A stretch of 64,000 nucleotides of DNA from Arthrobacter sp. StoSoilB19 (GTDB lineage: Bacteria > Actinomycetota > Actinomycetes > Actinomycetales > Micrococcaceae). Location: assembly GCF_019977275.1 (NCBI RefSeq), contig NZ_AP024650.1:930001-994000 (forward strand), in the 5' to 3' direction. Below the pieces are notes generated by a model. It was not told the origin of the DNA, made no database searches, and saw only the letters and a list, made by a program, of their open reading frames with translations. The position numbers were made by a program, and so were the translations under genes. This document shows, piece by piece, positions 48,413 to 57,797 of the stretch; within the stretch, counting starts at the first letter, position 1, and each line of letters opens with the position of its first letter.

Positions 48413-49669
48413 TCAGGCCGGGTCCTTGACGGTGTCCTTCACCGGCCGGGGCTCCAGCCAGATGCGTTCACGGGGGCCTGGTGGGTAGGCGTAGCGCTTA
48501 CCGGCAAGGGTGATCACCAGGGCGGCAACCACAGGAATCGCCGCCGCCGCCGGGACCAGCAGCGGGCCGCCAACCACCAGGGCCGCGGAGCCGTAAAGTG
48601 CCCCGACGGTGATGCCCAGCTGGATGGTCAGGACGGTGAGCCCGTTCGCGGCCTCACTGTATTCGCCGCCGGCCCGGAGGATCGCCGACTGGTTGTAAAT
48701 GCCGATCGCGCCCAGGCCGGCTCCCCAAATGGTCATCAGCACCAGGGCGGCGGGCAGGTTCCCCACGGCGAGGGGCAGGAGGAACATCGATGCTGCGATG
48801 GCCGCCGTCGTGATGAGCAGCGAGCGGCGGGGACGCGAGTCCACGGTGAGTCCAGCGATCCAAATACCCAGCAGTCCGGACCCGCCCAGTACCGTGAGCG
48901 AGAGGCTGATGGCGTAGTCCGGCAGGGCCGCCTCGCGGATGAACGGCGCGATATAGGTGAACAGCGCGAAGTGGGCCAGGACCAGCAGCGGCCAGGCGGT
49001 GGCCACCGGCTTCACGCCGGGCTGGCCGATGGCCCTGCGCAGTGACGGCCGGACCGAATCGGTAATGCGCCGGACGCGGGGAAGCAGCCAGAACGCCAGC
49101 ACGGTCAGGACCACGCCGAACCCGGCGAGCACCAGGAACGCTGCGCGCCAGCCCAGGAATACGCCCAGAGCCGTACCCACCGGAGCGCCGATGGCCAGGC
49201 CCAGGCTGTTGCCGCTGAACACTATGGCCAGGGCCTTGCCCACCTTGTCCGCCGGGACCACGCGGGATACGAACGGCGCCATGGTGGTCCACAGCAGCCC
49301 ATGCGCCAGCCCGCCCACCAAACGCGCGATCATCGCGGCGGTGAAATCCGGTGCGAGTCCCACCATCGCGTTGCTGAGCGCGAAGGTCAGGACCAGCCCA
49401 ACCAGCAGGGCGTGGCGGGGAATCTTCCCCAGCATCCGGGCGGCCGGAACCACCGTGACAACAATGACGGCGGCGTAGGCGGCGGCAAGGTAGCCGGCCA
49501 CCGGCTCGGACACTCCCAGGCCGGTGCTGATCTGGGGCAGCAGGCCGGACGGCAGGAGTTCAGTGGTGATGGCCGTAAAAGCGATGGTGGCGAGGACCAC
49601 CATCGCGGCATACGGAAAACGGGCAGGTTCCGGCGCAGGGATCGCGGAAGACATGGGGGAAGCGTCCAT
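48413..49669 (-). CDS. MFS transporter, DHA1/AraJ-like
   Basis: 418 residues with 12 membrane segments. FTAITTELLPSGLLPQIS and GVSEPVAGYLAAAYA match the DHA1 (AraJ/CmlA-like) exporters, and AARMLGKIPRHALLVG stands for the loop 2-3 motif. LVGGLAHGLLWTTMAPFVSRVV is motif C-like. Likely efflux of sugars or drugs; substrate unknown. Start ATG 49669 or 49654 cannot be separated from sequence. Confidence 0.8.
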   Translation of the reverse strand: MDASPMSSAIPAPEPARFPYAAMVVLATIAFTAITTELLPSGLLPQISTGLGVSEPVAGYLAAAYAAVIVVTVVPAARMLGKIPRHALLVGLVLTFALSNAMVGLAPDFTAAMIARLVGGLAHGLLWTTMAPFVSRVVPADKVGKALAIVFSGNSLGLAIGAPVGTALGVFLGWRAAFLVLAGFGVVLTVLAFWLLPRVRRITDSVRPSLRRAIGQPGVKPVATAWPLLVLAHFALFTYIAPFIREAALPDYAISLSLTVLGGSGLLGIWIAGLTVDSRPRRSLLITTAAIAASMFLLPLAVGNLPAALVLMTIWGAGLGAIGIYNQSAILRAGGEYSEAANGLTVLTIQLGITVGALYGSAALVVGGPLLVPAAAAIPVVAALVITLAGKRYAYPPGPRERIWLEPRPVKDTVKDPA

Positions 49670-49866
49670 TCAAGGGGGAGGGTGTGGAATGCGGCGCTGC
49701 TCGCCTGACAATTCCTCCCTTAAATTTACCGGATCGAAGGGTCTGTCACAGACATGACACGTTGTCCGGATCGTGCTCCCGCTCCTGCCGTGCGGGACCC
49801 GCTGCCAGGCTCCCCGAACCTGGTCCACGGCCGTGATCCCCGAACCGTGATTCCGGTCAGGAAGTC

Positions 49867-50055
49867 CTACCTGCGGCCGAAATCGGTGTCCGTGTACGAC
49901 CCCGGCCGGCCGGACGCACTGCCTTGGCAGGTACAGGTGCCCTGCACTTCGATGCGCACCGCCGTCGGCCGCGCGGCGTCCAGGTGCAGGGTCACGGGCT
50001 CATGGTCCGCAGCGGCGACGCGCAGGAGTGATTCTTCGGGGGAGATGGCAGACAT
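49867..50055 (-). CDS. Small hypothetical protein at the end of the sulfoquinovose operon
   Basis: 62 residues with GAAAGGA 5 nt before the ATG, 99 nt downstream of the isomerase gene on the same strand. The sequence MSAISPEESLLRVAAADHEP then VRIEVQGTCTCQGSASGR has a CTC motif and no hydrophobic segment. I do not recognise a family. The good ribosome-binding site and position suggest a real gene, but it could be a chance frame. Confidence 0.45.
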   Translation of the reverse strand: MSAISPEESLLRVAAADHEPVTLHLDAARPTAVRIEVQGTCTCQGSASGRPGSYTDTDFGRR

Positions 50056-50154
50056 CGCTGTCCTTTCGGAAGGGGGGTCGTTTTAGGGGGATTGTTCAGG
50101 AGGACTGTTTCCGGGGGCAAGCCGGGGGCGTGCCGCCCGGGACGAAGTGCCGAA

Positions 50155-51429
50155 TCAGAGGCCGGCTGATTCGCTGGCCTGCAGGGTTTGGTTAAGGCGT
50201 ATGTCCAGCAATCCTGCCGCGACCGCCGGTGCCAGCCCGGGGGCCAGCGGAAGGCGGGGGACCACCAGGCAGTGCCACAGGTGGTAGATGTCCGCCTTAC
50301 CTGACCATACGGTGGAGGAGACATTGCCGTTCTCGTCGAGTTCCTGCTTCCAGGACCCATGCTCGTAGTCGATGAACCAGTCACGGGCATGGTCCCAGAT
50401 CCGCTCATACCAGTCCGCGTACTTCTGGTCCCCCGTGGCGATATAGAGGGCTGCCGCACCCCCGATTGCCTCGGCGGGCACCCAGCGGATGCGGGTGGTG
50501 ACCACCGGCTTGCCCTCCCAGTCAACGGTGTACACAAAGCCGGGGTGGCCGTCCGGTTCCCAGGCGTCGCGGATGGCGGCGTCAAACAGGCCGCGCGCAT
50601 CGTCGAGCAGCCAGGCCGGGACGTCCAGGCCGCGGGCTTCGAGCCCGGCACGGAGGTGGAGGAGCAGGCGCGCCCACTCAACCCAGTGGCCCGGGGTGCC
50701 GCCGTACGCCCGGAACTGGCTGGCCCGGTCATCGGTGTTGTACTCCGGCATGGGGTTCCACTCCGGGTCGAAGTGCTCGAACACCCGGTAGTTGTTGTTG
50801 CGGGCAAAGTTGTGGATGAGCACTTCGGCGATGTGCAGGGCCCGTTCGAGCCAGCGGTTCTCCCCGGTCACATCGGCCACAATGAGGTATGCCTCCACGG
50901 AATGCATGCTCGCGTTTCCGCCACGGTATGCCTCGGTTTCCGTGAATTCCCGGTTCCACGAGTCGAAACACATGTTGGCCTGGTGGTCCCAGAATTTGGT
51001 GTCAGCCACCCGGAGCGCCTCGTCCAGCAATTCGCGGGCCCCTGGCCGCCCTGCGGCGACGGCACTGGCAGCGGCGAGGAGCACGAAGGAATGCTGGTAG
51101 CCGGACTTCGTATCGTTCACGGGGCCGTTCGCGTCCACCTCGGCGTACCAGCCGCCGAACTCATCGTCGTGGAGGGGGCCGTTGAGCGCAGCGATGCCGT
51201 GGTCCACAAGGAGCGCGGCACCCGGCCTGCCCATCAGCGCGGCGACGGCGAAACTGTGCGTCATCCGGGCGGTGATCCACAGATGGGTGGGCTTGTCGGC
51301 GAACACCTTGCCGTAGTTGTCCAGCCAGCCGAATCCGGTGGGGACCTTGGAGGCCTCGGCAAAGCGGACCAGCCGGTCCGTCTCCGCCTCAAGCCATCGT
51401 GCGTGGGCGGCACTGTCGAGCCACGTCAT
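50155..51429 (-). CDS. yihS: Sulfoquinovose isomerase (AGE family, YihS-like)
   Basis: 424 residues, close to YihS (about 413). Strong block-by-block resemblance to E. coli Yih[71 protein letters not shown] and [17 protein letters not shown]. The two His of GGTPGHW and IYHLWH match the catalytic pair of AGE-family isomerases. It converts sulfoquinovose to sulfofructose in the cytoplasm. Last enzyme gene of the minus-strand operon. Confidence 0.92.
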   Translation of the reverse strand: MTWLDSAAHARWLEAETDRLVRFAEASKVPTGFGWLDNYGKVFADKPTHLWITARMTHSFAVAALMGRPGAALLVDHGIAALNGPLHDDEFGGWYAEVDANGPVNDTKSGYQHSFVLLAAASAVAAGRPGARELLDEALRVADTKFWDHQANMCFDSWNREFTETEAYRGGNASMHSVEAYLIVADVTGENRWLERALHIAEVLIHNFARNNNYRVFEHFDPEWNPMPEYNTDDRASQFRAYGGTPGHWVEWARLLLHLRAGLEARGLDVPAWLLDDARGLFDAAIRDAWEPDGHPGFVYTVDWEGKPVVTTRIRWVPAEAIGGAAALYIATGDQKYADWYERIWDHARDWFIDYEHGSWKQELDENGNVSSTVWSGKADIYHLWHCLVVPRLPLAPGLAPAVAAGLLDIRLNQTLQASESAGL

Positions 51430-51474
51430 GTTAATTCCTCTCTCTGGTGCTGGTGCAGGTGAAAAAATGTCGGA

Positions 51475-52218
51475 TCAGGCGACGGCATCGGATATGCCGC
51501 GGATGATGGTGGCGGCCGCGCCCAGGTAGGCCAGGACGATCAGCAGTATCTGCGCTGCGCGGGTGGGGACGTGCTTGGCGGCGAGGTCGCCGAGAACCAG
51601 GCCGGCCAGGCAGGCGACGGCGACGGCGAGCCACATCGCCAGGGGCATCACGGGGAACGTCTGGGGCGCGGTGATCGCCTTGGAGATGAGCGAGAAGACG
51701 CCGATGGTGAAGAAGTACGGTTGCATCGTGGCCGCGAAGGACTTGTGCTGCCACCGGGTGGCGATGGAATACATGCTGACGGCTGGACCGCCCACTCCTG
51801 CCGCTGTGTTCATGAACCCGCTCAGGCTGCCGGCGGTGAGCAGGTACCGCCGGCGCGCCGGCAGCGTGGCGGACTTCAGGGCCAGCAGGATGGTCAGTCC
51901 GGCGGCGAGGATCACCCCGATGGAAATTTCCAGGACCGCCGCCGGGACCAGCCGGATCAGGAATGCGGCCGGGACAATGCCGAGCAGCGCCGAGGCCGCG
52001 AGCATCAGGTACCGCTTCCAGTCGATGTCCCGCACCACCCGGAAGATGATGGCGCCCGCCGTCACGGCGCCGCACACATTCACCAGCACTACTCCTTCCA
52101 CCGGGCCCAGGAGCAGGACCAGGAATGGCGCGGCCACCAGGGCGAAGCCCATCCCGGTGATCCGCTGCATCCCGGCGCCCATGACGACGGCGCCCAGCAC
52201 CAGTCCGGTGGTCAGCAC
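51475..52218 (-). CDS. TauE/SafE family exporter, probable sulfolactate exporter
   Basis: 247 residues, about eight membrane segments. GTG start directly abuts the stop of the aldehyde dehydrogenase gene, so translation is probably coupled. The two half-repeats of TauE/SafE proteins are visible: GAGMQRITGMGFALVAAPFL near the N-terminus and GFMNTAAGVGGPAVSMY in the second half. This family exports sulfoacetate, sulfite and related anions. Between sulfolactaldehyde dehydrogenase and isomerase genes it most likely exports 3-sulfolactate. Confidence 0.85.
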   Translation of the reverse strand: MLTTGLVLGAVVMGAGMQRITGMGFALVAAPFLVLLLGPVEGVVLVNVCGAVTAGAIIFRVVRDIDWKRYLMLAASALLGIVPAAFLIRLVPAAVLEISIGVILAAGLTILLALKSATLPARRRYLLTAGSLSGFMNTAAGVGGPAVSMYSIATRWQHKSFAATMQPYFFTIGVFSLISKAITAPQTFPVMPLAMWLAVAVACLAGLVLGDLAAKHVPTRAAQILLIVLAYLGAAATIIRGISDAVA

Positions 52219-53658
52219 TTACGGCCGCCAGGCCACGTACTGGACCTCCTCGAACTCTTCGAGGCCCAGGCTTGATCCTTCCCGGCCCAGGCCCGACTGC
52301 TTGGCGCCGCCCATGGGAGCGAAAGCAACGGAGGGCAGGGGATCGTTGACGCCCACTATGCCGGCTTCGAGGCGTTCGGGAATGTCCCAGCCGCGCTTGG
52401 CGCTGCTGGTCCACACGTAGGCAGCCAGGCCCATCTCGGTGGCGTTCGCCTTCCTGATGGCGTCCTCGTCGGAGGAGAAGGTGACGACGCCGGCCGCGGG
52501 GCCAAAGACTTCCTCGGTCACCAGGCGTGCGTCGTCCGGGACGTCCGCCAGCAGGGTGGGTGCCAGGAAGGACCCCTTGGCCGGGACGTCGGTGCGCTGG
52601 GTGACCTGCCGGGCGCCCCGGCTGAGTGCGTCGTCCACCAGGGACTGAACCGCGGCCACCCTTTCGGCGTCGATAACGGGACCGAGCTCCGGAACCGGTG
52701 CGCCGCCGTCGGGAACGCCGTGGCCGATGCTCATCGCATCAAAGCGGGCGCCCAGCCTCTGTGCAAACTCTTCCGCGATGCCCTCCTGGACCAGGAACCG
52801 GTTGGCGGCAACGCAGGACTGGCCCGTGTTGCGGAGCCGGCCCAGGACGGCACCGTCGACGGCGGCGTCCAAATCGGCGTCCTCGAACACGATGAAGGGT
52901 GCGTTGCCGCCCAGCTCCAGCAGCGGCCGGACCACGCGTTCCGAGGCTGAGGCCATGATCTGCCGGCCCACGCCGGTGGATCCGGTGAAACTGACGGCCC
53001 TGACCGCGGGGTGGGACATCAGGGCGGCGGTGATGTCACGGGAGGGGCCGTGGACCACGTTGACCACGCCGGCGGGGAAGCCGGCGTCGTGCAGGACTTC
53101 GAACAGTCCCGTGGCAGCCAGCGGCGCCTTCTCAGACACCCGGCCCACCACCGTGCAGCCTGCGGCCAGCATCGCGGCGAGCTTCCGCGCCTGGATGGAG
53201 ACCGGGAAGTTCCAGGGGGTGAGGCTGAGCGCCACTCCGATGGGTTTGCGCAGGCTCAGATGGCGGCGGCCACGCAGTTCAGGCGGGCTGACGGTGCCGG
53301 TGGCCCGGCGCGCCTCCTCCGCGAACCAGCGGAAGTACTCCACGGAGAAGTCCACCTCCCCCTGCGCTTCGGGAAGCCGTTTGCCGGCTTCGAGTGCCAG
53401 GGTGTGGGCCAGTTCGTCGCGGCGTTCTGCCAGGAGGTCGGCGGCGTTGCGGAGCAGGTCTGCCCGGTGGCGGACGGTGGAGCCGGACCAGGAATTGAAG
53501 GCCTCCGCGGCGGCGTCGGCGGCCTTGGTGGCATCGTCGGCCGTGCCCCAGGCCACCTCTCCCACGGTGGTGCCGTTGCCCGGGTCAATCACGTCCTTGG
53601 CGGTTCCGGAGGTGTGCCAGGTGCCGCTAATGAGGTGCCGGGCGGATTTGAGGTTCAT
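52219..53658 (-). CDS. Sulfolactaldehyde dehydrogenase-like aldehyde dehydrogenase (GabD type)
   Basis: 479 residues, the length of GabD. ALDH features: LTPWNFPVSIQARKLA, FTGSTGVGRQIM (NAD loop), LELGGNAPFIVFED (general-base Glu), NTGQSCVAANRF (nucleophile Cys) and EEVFGPAAGVV. The family oxidises succinate semialdehyde or other short aldehydes; in the context of YihS, YihT and YihV homologues it is best read as oxidation of 3-sulfolactaldehyde to 3-sulfolactate. Phosphate- or sulfonate-binding residues cannot be judged by eye. Confidence 0.88.
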   Translation of the reverse strand: MNLKSARHLISGTWHTSGTAKDVIDPGNGTTVGEVAWGTADDATKAADAAAEAFNSWSGSTVRHRADLLRNAADLLAERRDELAHTLALEAGKRLPEAQGEVDFSVEYFRWFAEEARRATGTVSPPELRGRRHLSLRKPIGVALSLTPWNFPVSIQARKLAAMLAAGCTVVGRVSEKAPLAATGLFEVLHDAGFPAGVVNVVHGPSRDITAALMSHPAVRAVSFTGSTGVGRQIMASASERVVRPLLELGGNAPFIVFEDADLDAAVDGAVLGRLRNTGQSCVAANRFLVQEGIAEEFAQRLGARFDAMSIGHGVPDGGAPVPELGPVIDAERVAAVQSLVDDALSRGARQVTQRTDVPAKGSFLAPTLLADVPDDARLVTEEVFGPAAGVVTFSSDEDAIRKANATEMGLAAYVWTSSAKRGWDIPERLEAGIVGVNDPLPSVAFAPMGGAKQSGLGREGSSLGLEEFEEVQYVAWRP

Positions 53659-53737
53659 GGATTGTGCCTTTCGTAGGGCTGGGAAAAGATTCGGCAGTTC
53701 CGGGCGGCCGCCAAAGCCGGGCCCGGGGCCTGGTTCC

Positions 53738-54553
53738 TTATCCCTTGCTCGCGCCGGCGGTGATGCCGGCTACAAAGTAGCGCTGCAGGAAGACGTAGGC
53801 GATGACGACGGGCAGGGATGCCAGGATCACGCCGGCGAACAGCAGCGGGTAGTTGGTTTGGAACTCGCCCTGGAAACTCAGCAGAGCCAGCGGCAGGGTG
53901 CGGTTGCCGGGGGACTGGATGAACAGCAGCGGGTACAGCAACTCGTTCCAGTGGATGACGAACAGGAAGATGGCGGCTGCGGCGATGGAGGGCGCCGAGA
54001 GCGGCAGGGCGATGGAGAAGTAGGTCTTCCACGGTCCGCTGCCGTCGATGGAGCTGGCCTCGTAGAGTTCCTTGGGCAGGGTCCGCATGAACCCGCCCAG
54101 GATGAACACGGCGATGGGCAGCGTGGAGACCACGTTGGCCACGACCAGGCCGGCCAGGTTGTCCAGCAGGCCAAGCCGGCCGAAGAGCACATAGAGCGGC
54201 ACCATGTTGGCCTGCGCCGGGATGGCCATGCCCAGGACCAGGAACCCGAAGATGGCCCAGGCCATAAATCCCTTCAGCCGGGACACTGCGTAGCCGGCCA
54301 GGCTGGCAAGGAACAGGGTGAGCGGCACGGAGATACCCGTGACGATCGCGCTGTTCATGAAGGATGAGCCCAGGTTCTGGCCGCCCACCACTTCCGCGAA
54401 GTTGTCGGCGGAGAGGGAGTGCGGCAGGCTGAATGGCCCGGCGAACAGTTCCTGCGTGGACTTGAAACTGCCGAACGCCACCACGGTCAGTGGAACGATG
54501 ATGATGACCGCATAGATGGCCAGGATGGCGCGGCGGCTTAGTGAGGCGAGCAT
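53738..54553 (-). CDS. ABC permease, MalG type, of the sulfoquinovose operon
   Basis: 271 residues with six membrane segments. VIIIVPLTVVAFGSFKSTQE is the usual first segment, YEASSIDGSGPWKTYFSIALP the EAA loop and QRYFVAGITAGASKG the standard CUT1 C-terminus. Four nt separate it from the MalF-type gene. Forms an importer with the adjacent permease and lipoprotein, presumably for sulfoquinovosides such as sulfoquinovosyl glycerol. No ATPase gene is present. Confidence 0.88.
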   Translation of the reverse strand: MLASLSRRAILAIYAVIIIVPLTVVAFGSFKSTQELFAGPFSLPHSLSADNFAEVVGGQNLGSSFMNSAIVTGISVPLTLFLASLAGYAVSRLKGFMAWAIFGFLVLGMAIPAQANMVPLYVLFGRLGLLDNLAGLVVANVVSTLPIAVFILGGFMRTLPKELYEASSIDGSGPWKTYFSIALPLSAPSIAAAAIFLFVIHWNELLYPLLFIQSPGNRTLPLALLSFQGEFQTNYPLLFAGVILASLPVVIAYVFLQRYFVAGITAGASKG

Positions 54554-54557
54554 GCTG

Positions 54558-55514
54558 CTATTCCCCCTTCGGGGTCAGCCGGAGCAGTCGGCGCTGAAGC
54601 CAGGTGACCAGGGCGATCATCGCCATGAAGATGATCGACTGGGCGGCGGCGTAGCCGAACTCCGAGTTGGCAAAGGTGCTGTAAATGCGGGTGGACAGGA
54701 TGTCCAGGGCAGCCTTGGGCGGGTTGCCCGCGATACCGAGGATCAGGTCGAATGCCTTGAACGACTGGACGGTGGTGTAGGCCACCACAATGGACGTGGC
54801 CGGGGCCACGAATGGCCAGGTGATGGACTTGAACTGCTGCCACTTGTTGGCGCCGTCCATTTCGGCTGCTTCGTAGAGTTCCCTGGGGATGGCCTGCAGC
54901 CCCGCGATATAGACCACCATCATCTGGCCGGAATGGAACCACACCTGGGTGACAGCAACCCAGTAGAGGGCCTGGGCGTCATTGCCGAGGTAGGCCCCGC
55001 CGTCCACCCCCACGGTTCTGAGGACCGAGTTGGCCAGGCCGAAATTGGGGTCGTAGATGAACTTCCAGATGAAGGCCACGGACACCGAGGACAGGATGGT
55101 GGGGAAGAAGAACAGGGCGCGGAGCAGGATGCTGCCGCGTGAGTTCCGGGTGAGGAGCAGTGCCAGGACCAGCGAGAACGCCGTTTGGGCGATGACCACC
55201 AGCAGCACGAACTTCAGGTTGTTGGTCAGGGCATTGGTGAACAGCGAGTCCTTGGTGAACGCACGGATGAAGTTGTCCAGGCCCACGTAGTTGAAGGCCG
55301 CCGAGAAGCCGTTCCAGTCCGTGATGGCGTACTGGAAGGCCTGCAGCGTGGGCATCACCAGGAAGAAGGCGACGACGGCGACGGCGGGCAGTGGGAAGAG
55401 GTACAGTGCCGGATTCACCCGGGTGGGGGAGCGCCGGCGCACCTTGGGGGCGTTGGCGGAGGTTTGGCTCTCCGGCGCCTTGCCCTTGGCTGCGGTTCCG
55501 GGATGGATGCTCAT
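54558..55514 (-). CDS. ABC permease, MalF type, of the sulfoquinovose operon
   Basis: 318 residues. A 35-residue hydrophilic N-terminus precedes six membrane segments beginning NPALYLFPLPAVAVVAFFLV. The EAA loop reads YEAAEMDGANKWQQFKSITWP. ATG overlaps the stop of the binding-protein gene by 4 nt. It works with the MalG-type permease; substrate inferred from operon partners. Confidence 0.88.
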   Translation of the reverse strand: MSIHPGTAAKGKAPESQTSANAPKVRRRSPTRVNPALYLFPLPAVAVVAFFLVMPTLQAFQYAITDWNGFSAAFNYVGLDNFIRAFTKDSLFTNALTNNLKFVLLVVIAQTAFSLVLALLLTRNSRGSILLRALFFFPTILSSVSVAFIWKFIYDPNFGLANSVLRTVGVDGGAYLGNDAQALYWVAVTQVWFHSGQMMVVYIAGLQAIPRELYEAAEMDGANKWQQFKSITWPFVAPATSIVVAYTTVQSFKAFDLILGIAGNPPKAALDILSTRIYSTFANSEFGYAAAQSIIFMAMIALVTWLQRRLLRLTPKGE

Positions 55515-56800
55515 AGCCGTTCATCAACAATCTTCTGGGCGGCGGCGGCTGCCTGTTCCGGGCTGGTGCCGGAGATGACGGCCGTGGCACTGGCCTCCAC
55601 CGCATTGCGGACGTCGAGGTTCTGGAACTGGAAGCGGGCTGCGAGCGCCGTCTTCTTCTGCAGCCAGGGGCTCAGCCGCTTCAGGTCCGGGTTGGTGTAC
55701 TCCACCTTGTCCACGGACACGTGCTGGGCGGTCTGGTTGGCGTAGTAGCCGGCGTTTTCGGGCTCGGAGAGGAAATCGATCCAGGCTGCTGCGGCGGCCT
55801 GGTTCTTGCTGGCCGAGTTGACGCCGAGGATGAACGTGGCGTTGTAGGCGCCCTCGTATTTGCCGTTGCCGTCGGAAGTGGTGTTGGGGAACACCAGGTC
55901 GATGGGGAACTTGGCGCCGAGTCCCCGCACGGCGGCGATGTGGTAGGAGCCGGTGGCCAGCATGGCGGCCTTGCCCTGGGAGAACAGGTTCTGGGCCGGT
56001 TCCACGGCGGTGCCGGTGGCGTTGGGCTGAACGAAGGGCTTCAGGTCCTTGTACTGGTTGAGCATCTTGATGAACCAGTCGTCGGTGCACTTGAGCTTGC
56101 CCTGTTCGATCTGGGCGCACATGTCGTCAACGGGGGCGTTGTTGGCAATCATGCAGTTGAACAGCTGGCCGCCGTTTCCAACATCGCCGCCCGGCCAGGA
56201 GATGGGGATGACACCGGCGGAGGCCAGCTTCTCGCACATGCCCAGGAACGCATCCCAGTTCTTGGGGGCGATCTCCGCACCGGCCTTATCAAAGAGATCC
56301 ACGTTGGCCATGGGCATGGGGAACACCACCTGGTAGGGCAGGCCCAGTTGGCTGTCGCCGTTCCGGCCCGCGGACAGCAGCCCCTTCTGGTAGTTGCCCA
56401 CCGCCTTGCTGTCCTTGAGCTCGGTGTAGATGCCGGCTTCGGTGAAGTTCTTGAACTGGGCGCCGCGGAAGGTGGCAAAAGCGTCGCCGATCGAGCCGCC
56501 GCGCAGCTTCTGGAGGGCCTGGGCGTTGTAGTCGTTGGAGGTGGAGATGTCCTGGGCAACCTCCACGCCGTTGTGCTGGGCGGCGAAGCGCTTGATGAGT
56601 TCGTCGAACACGGCCTTGTCCTCGCCGCGCCAGTGGGCGAACGACACCCTGCCGGTCACGGCGCCGGTGGAGGGTGCCGCCGGTCCGGTTGCACCGCCAG
56701 GTCTGGTGGAACCGCCGGGCCCGGCGCACGCTGCCGCAGCGGCGCCGAAGCCCATGGCTCCCAGAAGGGCGACTGCCTGCCTGCGTGAAATCTGACTCAC
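55511..56800 (-). CDS. ABC importer substrate-binding lipoprotein of the sulfoquinovose operon
   Basis: 429 residues from GTG 56800 with GAGGAGA upstream. The signal is SRRQAVALLGAMGFGAAAA then ACAGPGG, a lipobox with a twin-Arg-like start. The mature part is a CUT1 family binding protein: VSFAHWRGEDKAVFDELIKR, GLPYQVVFPMPMANVDLFDK and LFSQGKAAMLATGSYHIAAV. It should capture sulfoquinovose or its glycerol glycoside outside the membrane. Transcribed after the aldolase gene. Confidence 0.87.
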   Translation of the reverse strand: MSQISRRQAVALLGAMGFGAAAAACAGPGGSTRPGGATGPAAPSTGAVTGRVSFAHWRGEDKAVFDELIKRFAAQHNGVEVAQDISTSNDYNAQALQKLRGGSIGDAFATFRGAQFKNFTEAGIYTELKDSKAVGNYQKGLLSAGRNGDSQLGLPYQVVFPMPMANVDLFDKAGAEIAPKNWDAFLGMCEKLASAGVIPISWPGGDVGNGGQLFNCMIANNAPVDDMCAQIEQGKLKCTDDWFIKMLNQYKDLKPFVQPNATGTAVEPAQNLFSQGKAAMLATGSYHIAAVRGLGAKFPIDLVFPNTTSDGNGKYEGAYNATFILGVNSASKNQAAAAAWIDFLSEPENAGYYANQTAQHVSVDKVEYTNPDLKRLSPWLQKKTALAARFQFQNLDVRNAVEASATAVISGTSPEQAAAAAQKIVDERL

Positions 56801-56892
56801 AATAATCTCCTCGTTGAGTGTTTGGTGTGCCTTGTTTGCTTACTGCGGAAAGGGTCTGCCCCGGTCAGGACGTTGGTGCGCGCCACTTATGG

Positions 56893-57777
56893 CTACGCGT
56901 GCGTCCTCTGCGCGGAGACGACGTCGTCAACGACGGCGCAGAGGCGCTGCAGCCGGCGGACGGCGTCGGTGGAGAGGGATTCGACGACGTCGGGGGCACC
57001 GATGCAGGATGCCCAGACGGCGCGTCCGGAGAGGAAGCCGCTGGCGCCTTCCAGGCAGGCCCACCGAACGGCATCCGGGAAGACGTCCTCGGGGACGCCG
57101 GAGGACAGGACCACCCAGGGGCCGTCGATGGCCTTGGTCAGTTCGGCGCAGGCGGCGCGGACCTGGTCTTCGGGGGCTTGGCCGTGGAAGGGGACCTCCG
57201 CTTTGTAGAGGTCGGCGCCCAGGCTTCCGAGTTCCTTGGCTGCGGCCAGGATGCCGGCATCCCAGTCAAAGTCGCCGCCGGCCAGGGGCTTGCGGGAGAC
57301 GGGCTCGATGATGCTGATCAGTCCGGCGGACCGGCAGCTTTCCACGAATTCACGGACCATGGCCACACGGCCTTCGGCGGGCTCGTCCGGGCGGTAGAGG
57401 ACCAGCAGCTTGAGGGCCTTCACCCCCAGGGCCGCGTACTTCTGCGGATCCACCAGCCGGTCGATGGTGACCTCGCCAACGAGCTCGCCGTGGGCGGATT
57501 CGAAGTGGTCGGCGGAGGCGATGAGCCCGCAGTTGGGGTCCACGACGCCGGCTTCGATGGCCTGGTCCAGGGCGAACTGACGGTCGATCAGGATGCCGGA
57601 GGCGTACGGGGTCAGGATCCGGGCCGCTTCAAGCTTGAAGTCGCGCAGGTCCTGGTCCGTGACGGGCTGGTCGGTGTGTTCGGCGAACATGTTCCGCATG
57701 GCTTCGCGCTGGTCCACGGCCAGCATGGCGAAGGCGCCTGAGGGGCGCTGGAGCGGGGAGAGGTCGGTATGGCTCAT
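56893..57777 (-). CDS. yihT: Sulfofructose-1-phosphate aldolase (YihT-like)
   Basis: 294 residues, as in YihT. Conserved blocks: RPSGAFAMLAVDQREAMRNM, KALKLLVLYRPDE, ISIIEPVSRKP, GADLYKAEVPFHG (Schiff-base Lys), WVVLSSGVPEDVFP and ASGFLSGRAVWASCIG. All have direct counterparts in E. coli YihT. It cleaves 6-deoxy-6-sulfofructose-1-phosphate to DHAP and 3-sulfolactaldehyde. The kinase gene ends 20 nt upstream. Confidence 0.92.
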   Translation of the reverse strand: MSHTDLSPLQRPSGAFAMLAVDQREAMRNMFAEHTDQPVTDQDLRDFKLEAARILTPYASGILIDRQFALDQAIEAGVVDPNCGLIASADHFESAHGELVGEVTIDRLVDPQKYAALGVKALKLLVLYRPDEPAEGRVAMVREFVESCRSAGLISIIEPVSRKPLAGGDFDWDAGILAAAKELGSLGADLYKAEVPFHGQAPEDQVRAACAELTKAIDGPWVVLSSGVPEDVFPDAVRWACLEGASGFLSGRAVWASCIGAPDVVESLSTDAVRRLQRLCAVVDDVVSAQRTHA

Positions 57778-57797
57778 GGGGTGGCTTCTTTCGGTGG

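Noticed and set aside
49754..50086. 110-residue plus-strand frame
   Set aside because: No ribosome-binding site and no family match; the opposite-strand 62-residue frame has both a good ribosome-binding site and operon position.
50155..51429. N-acylglucosamine 2-epimerase as the identity of the AGE-family protein
   Set aside because: Sequence blocks follow YihS far more closely, and kinase, aldolase and exporter partners all point to sulfoquinovose.
56893..57777. Tagatose-1,6-bisphosphate aldolase (LacD) assignment
   Set aside because: Length and blocks such as FAMLAVDQREAMR and the ending with GRAVWAS match YihT, and the context lacks tagatose genes.
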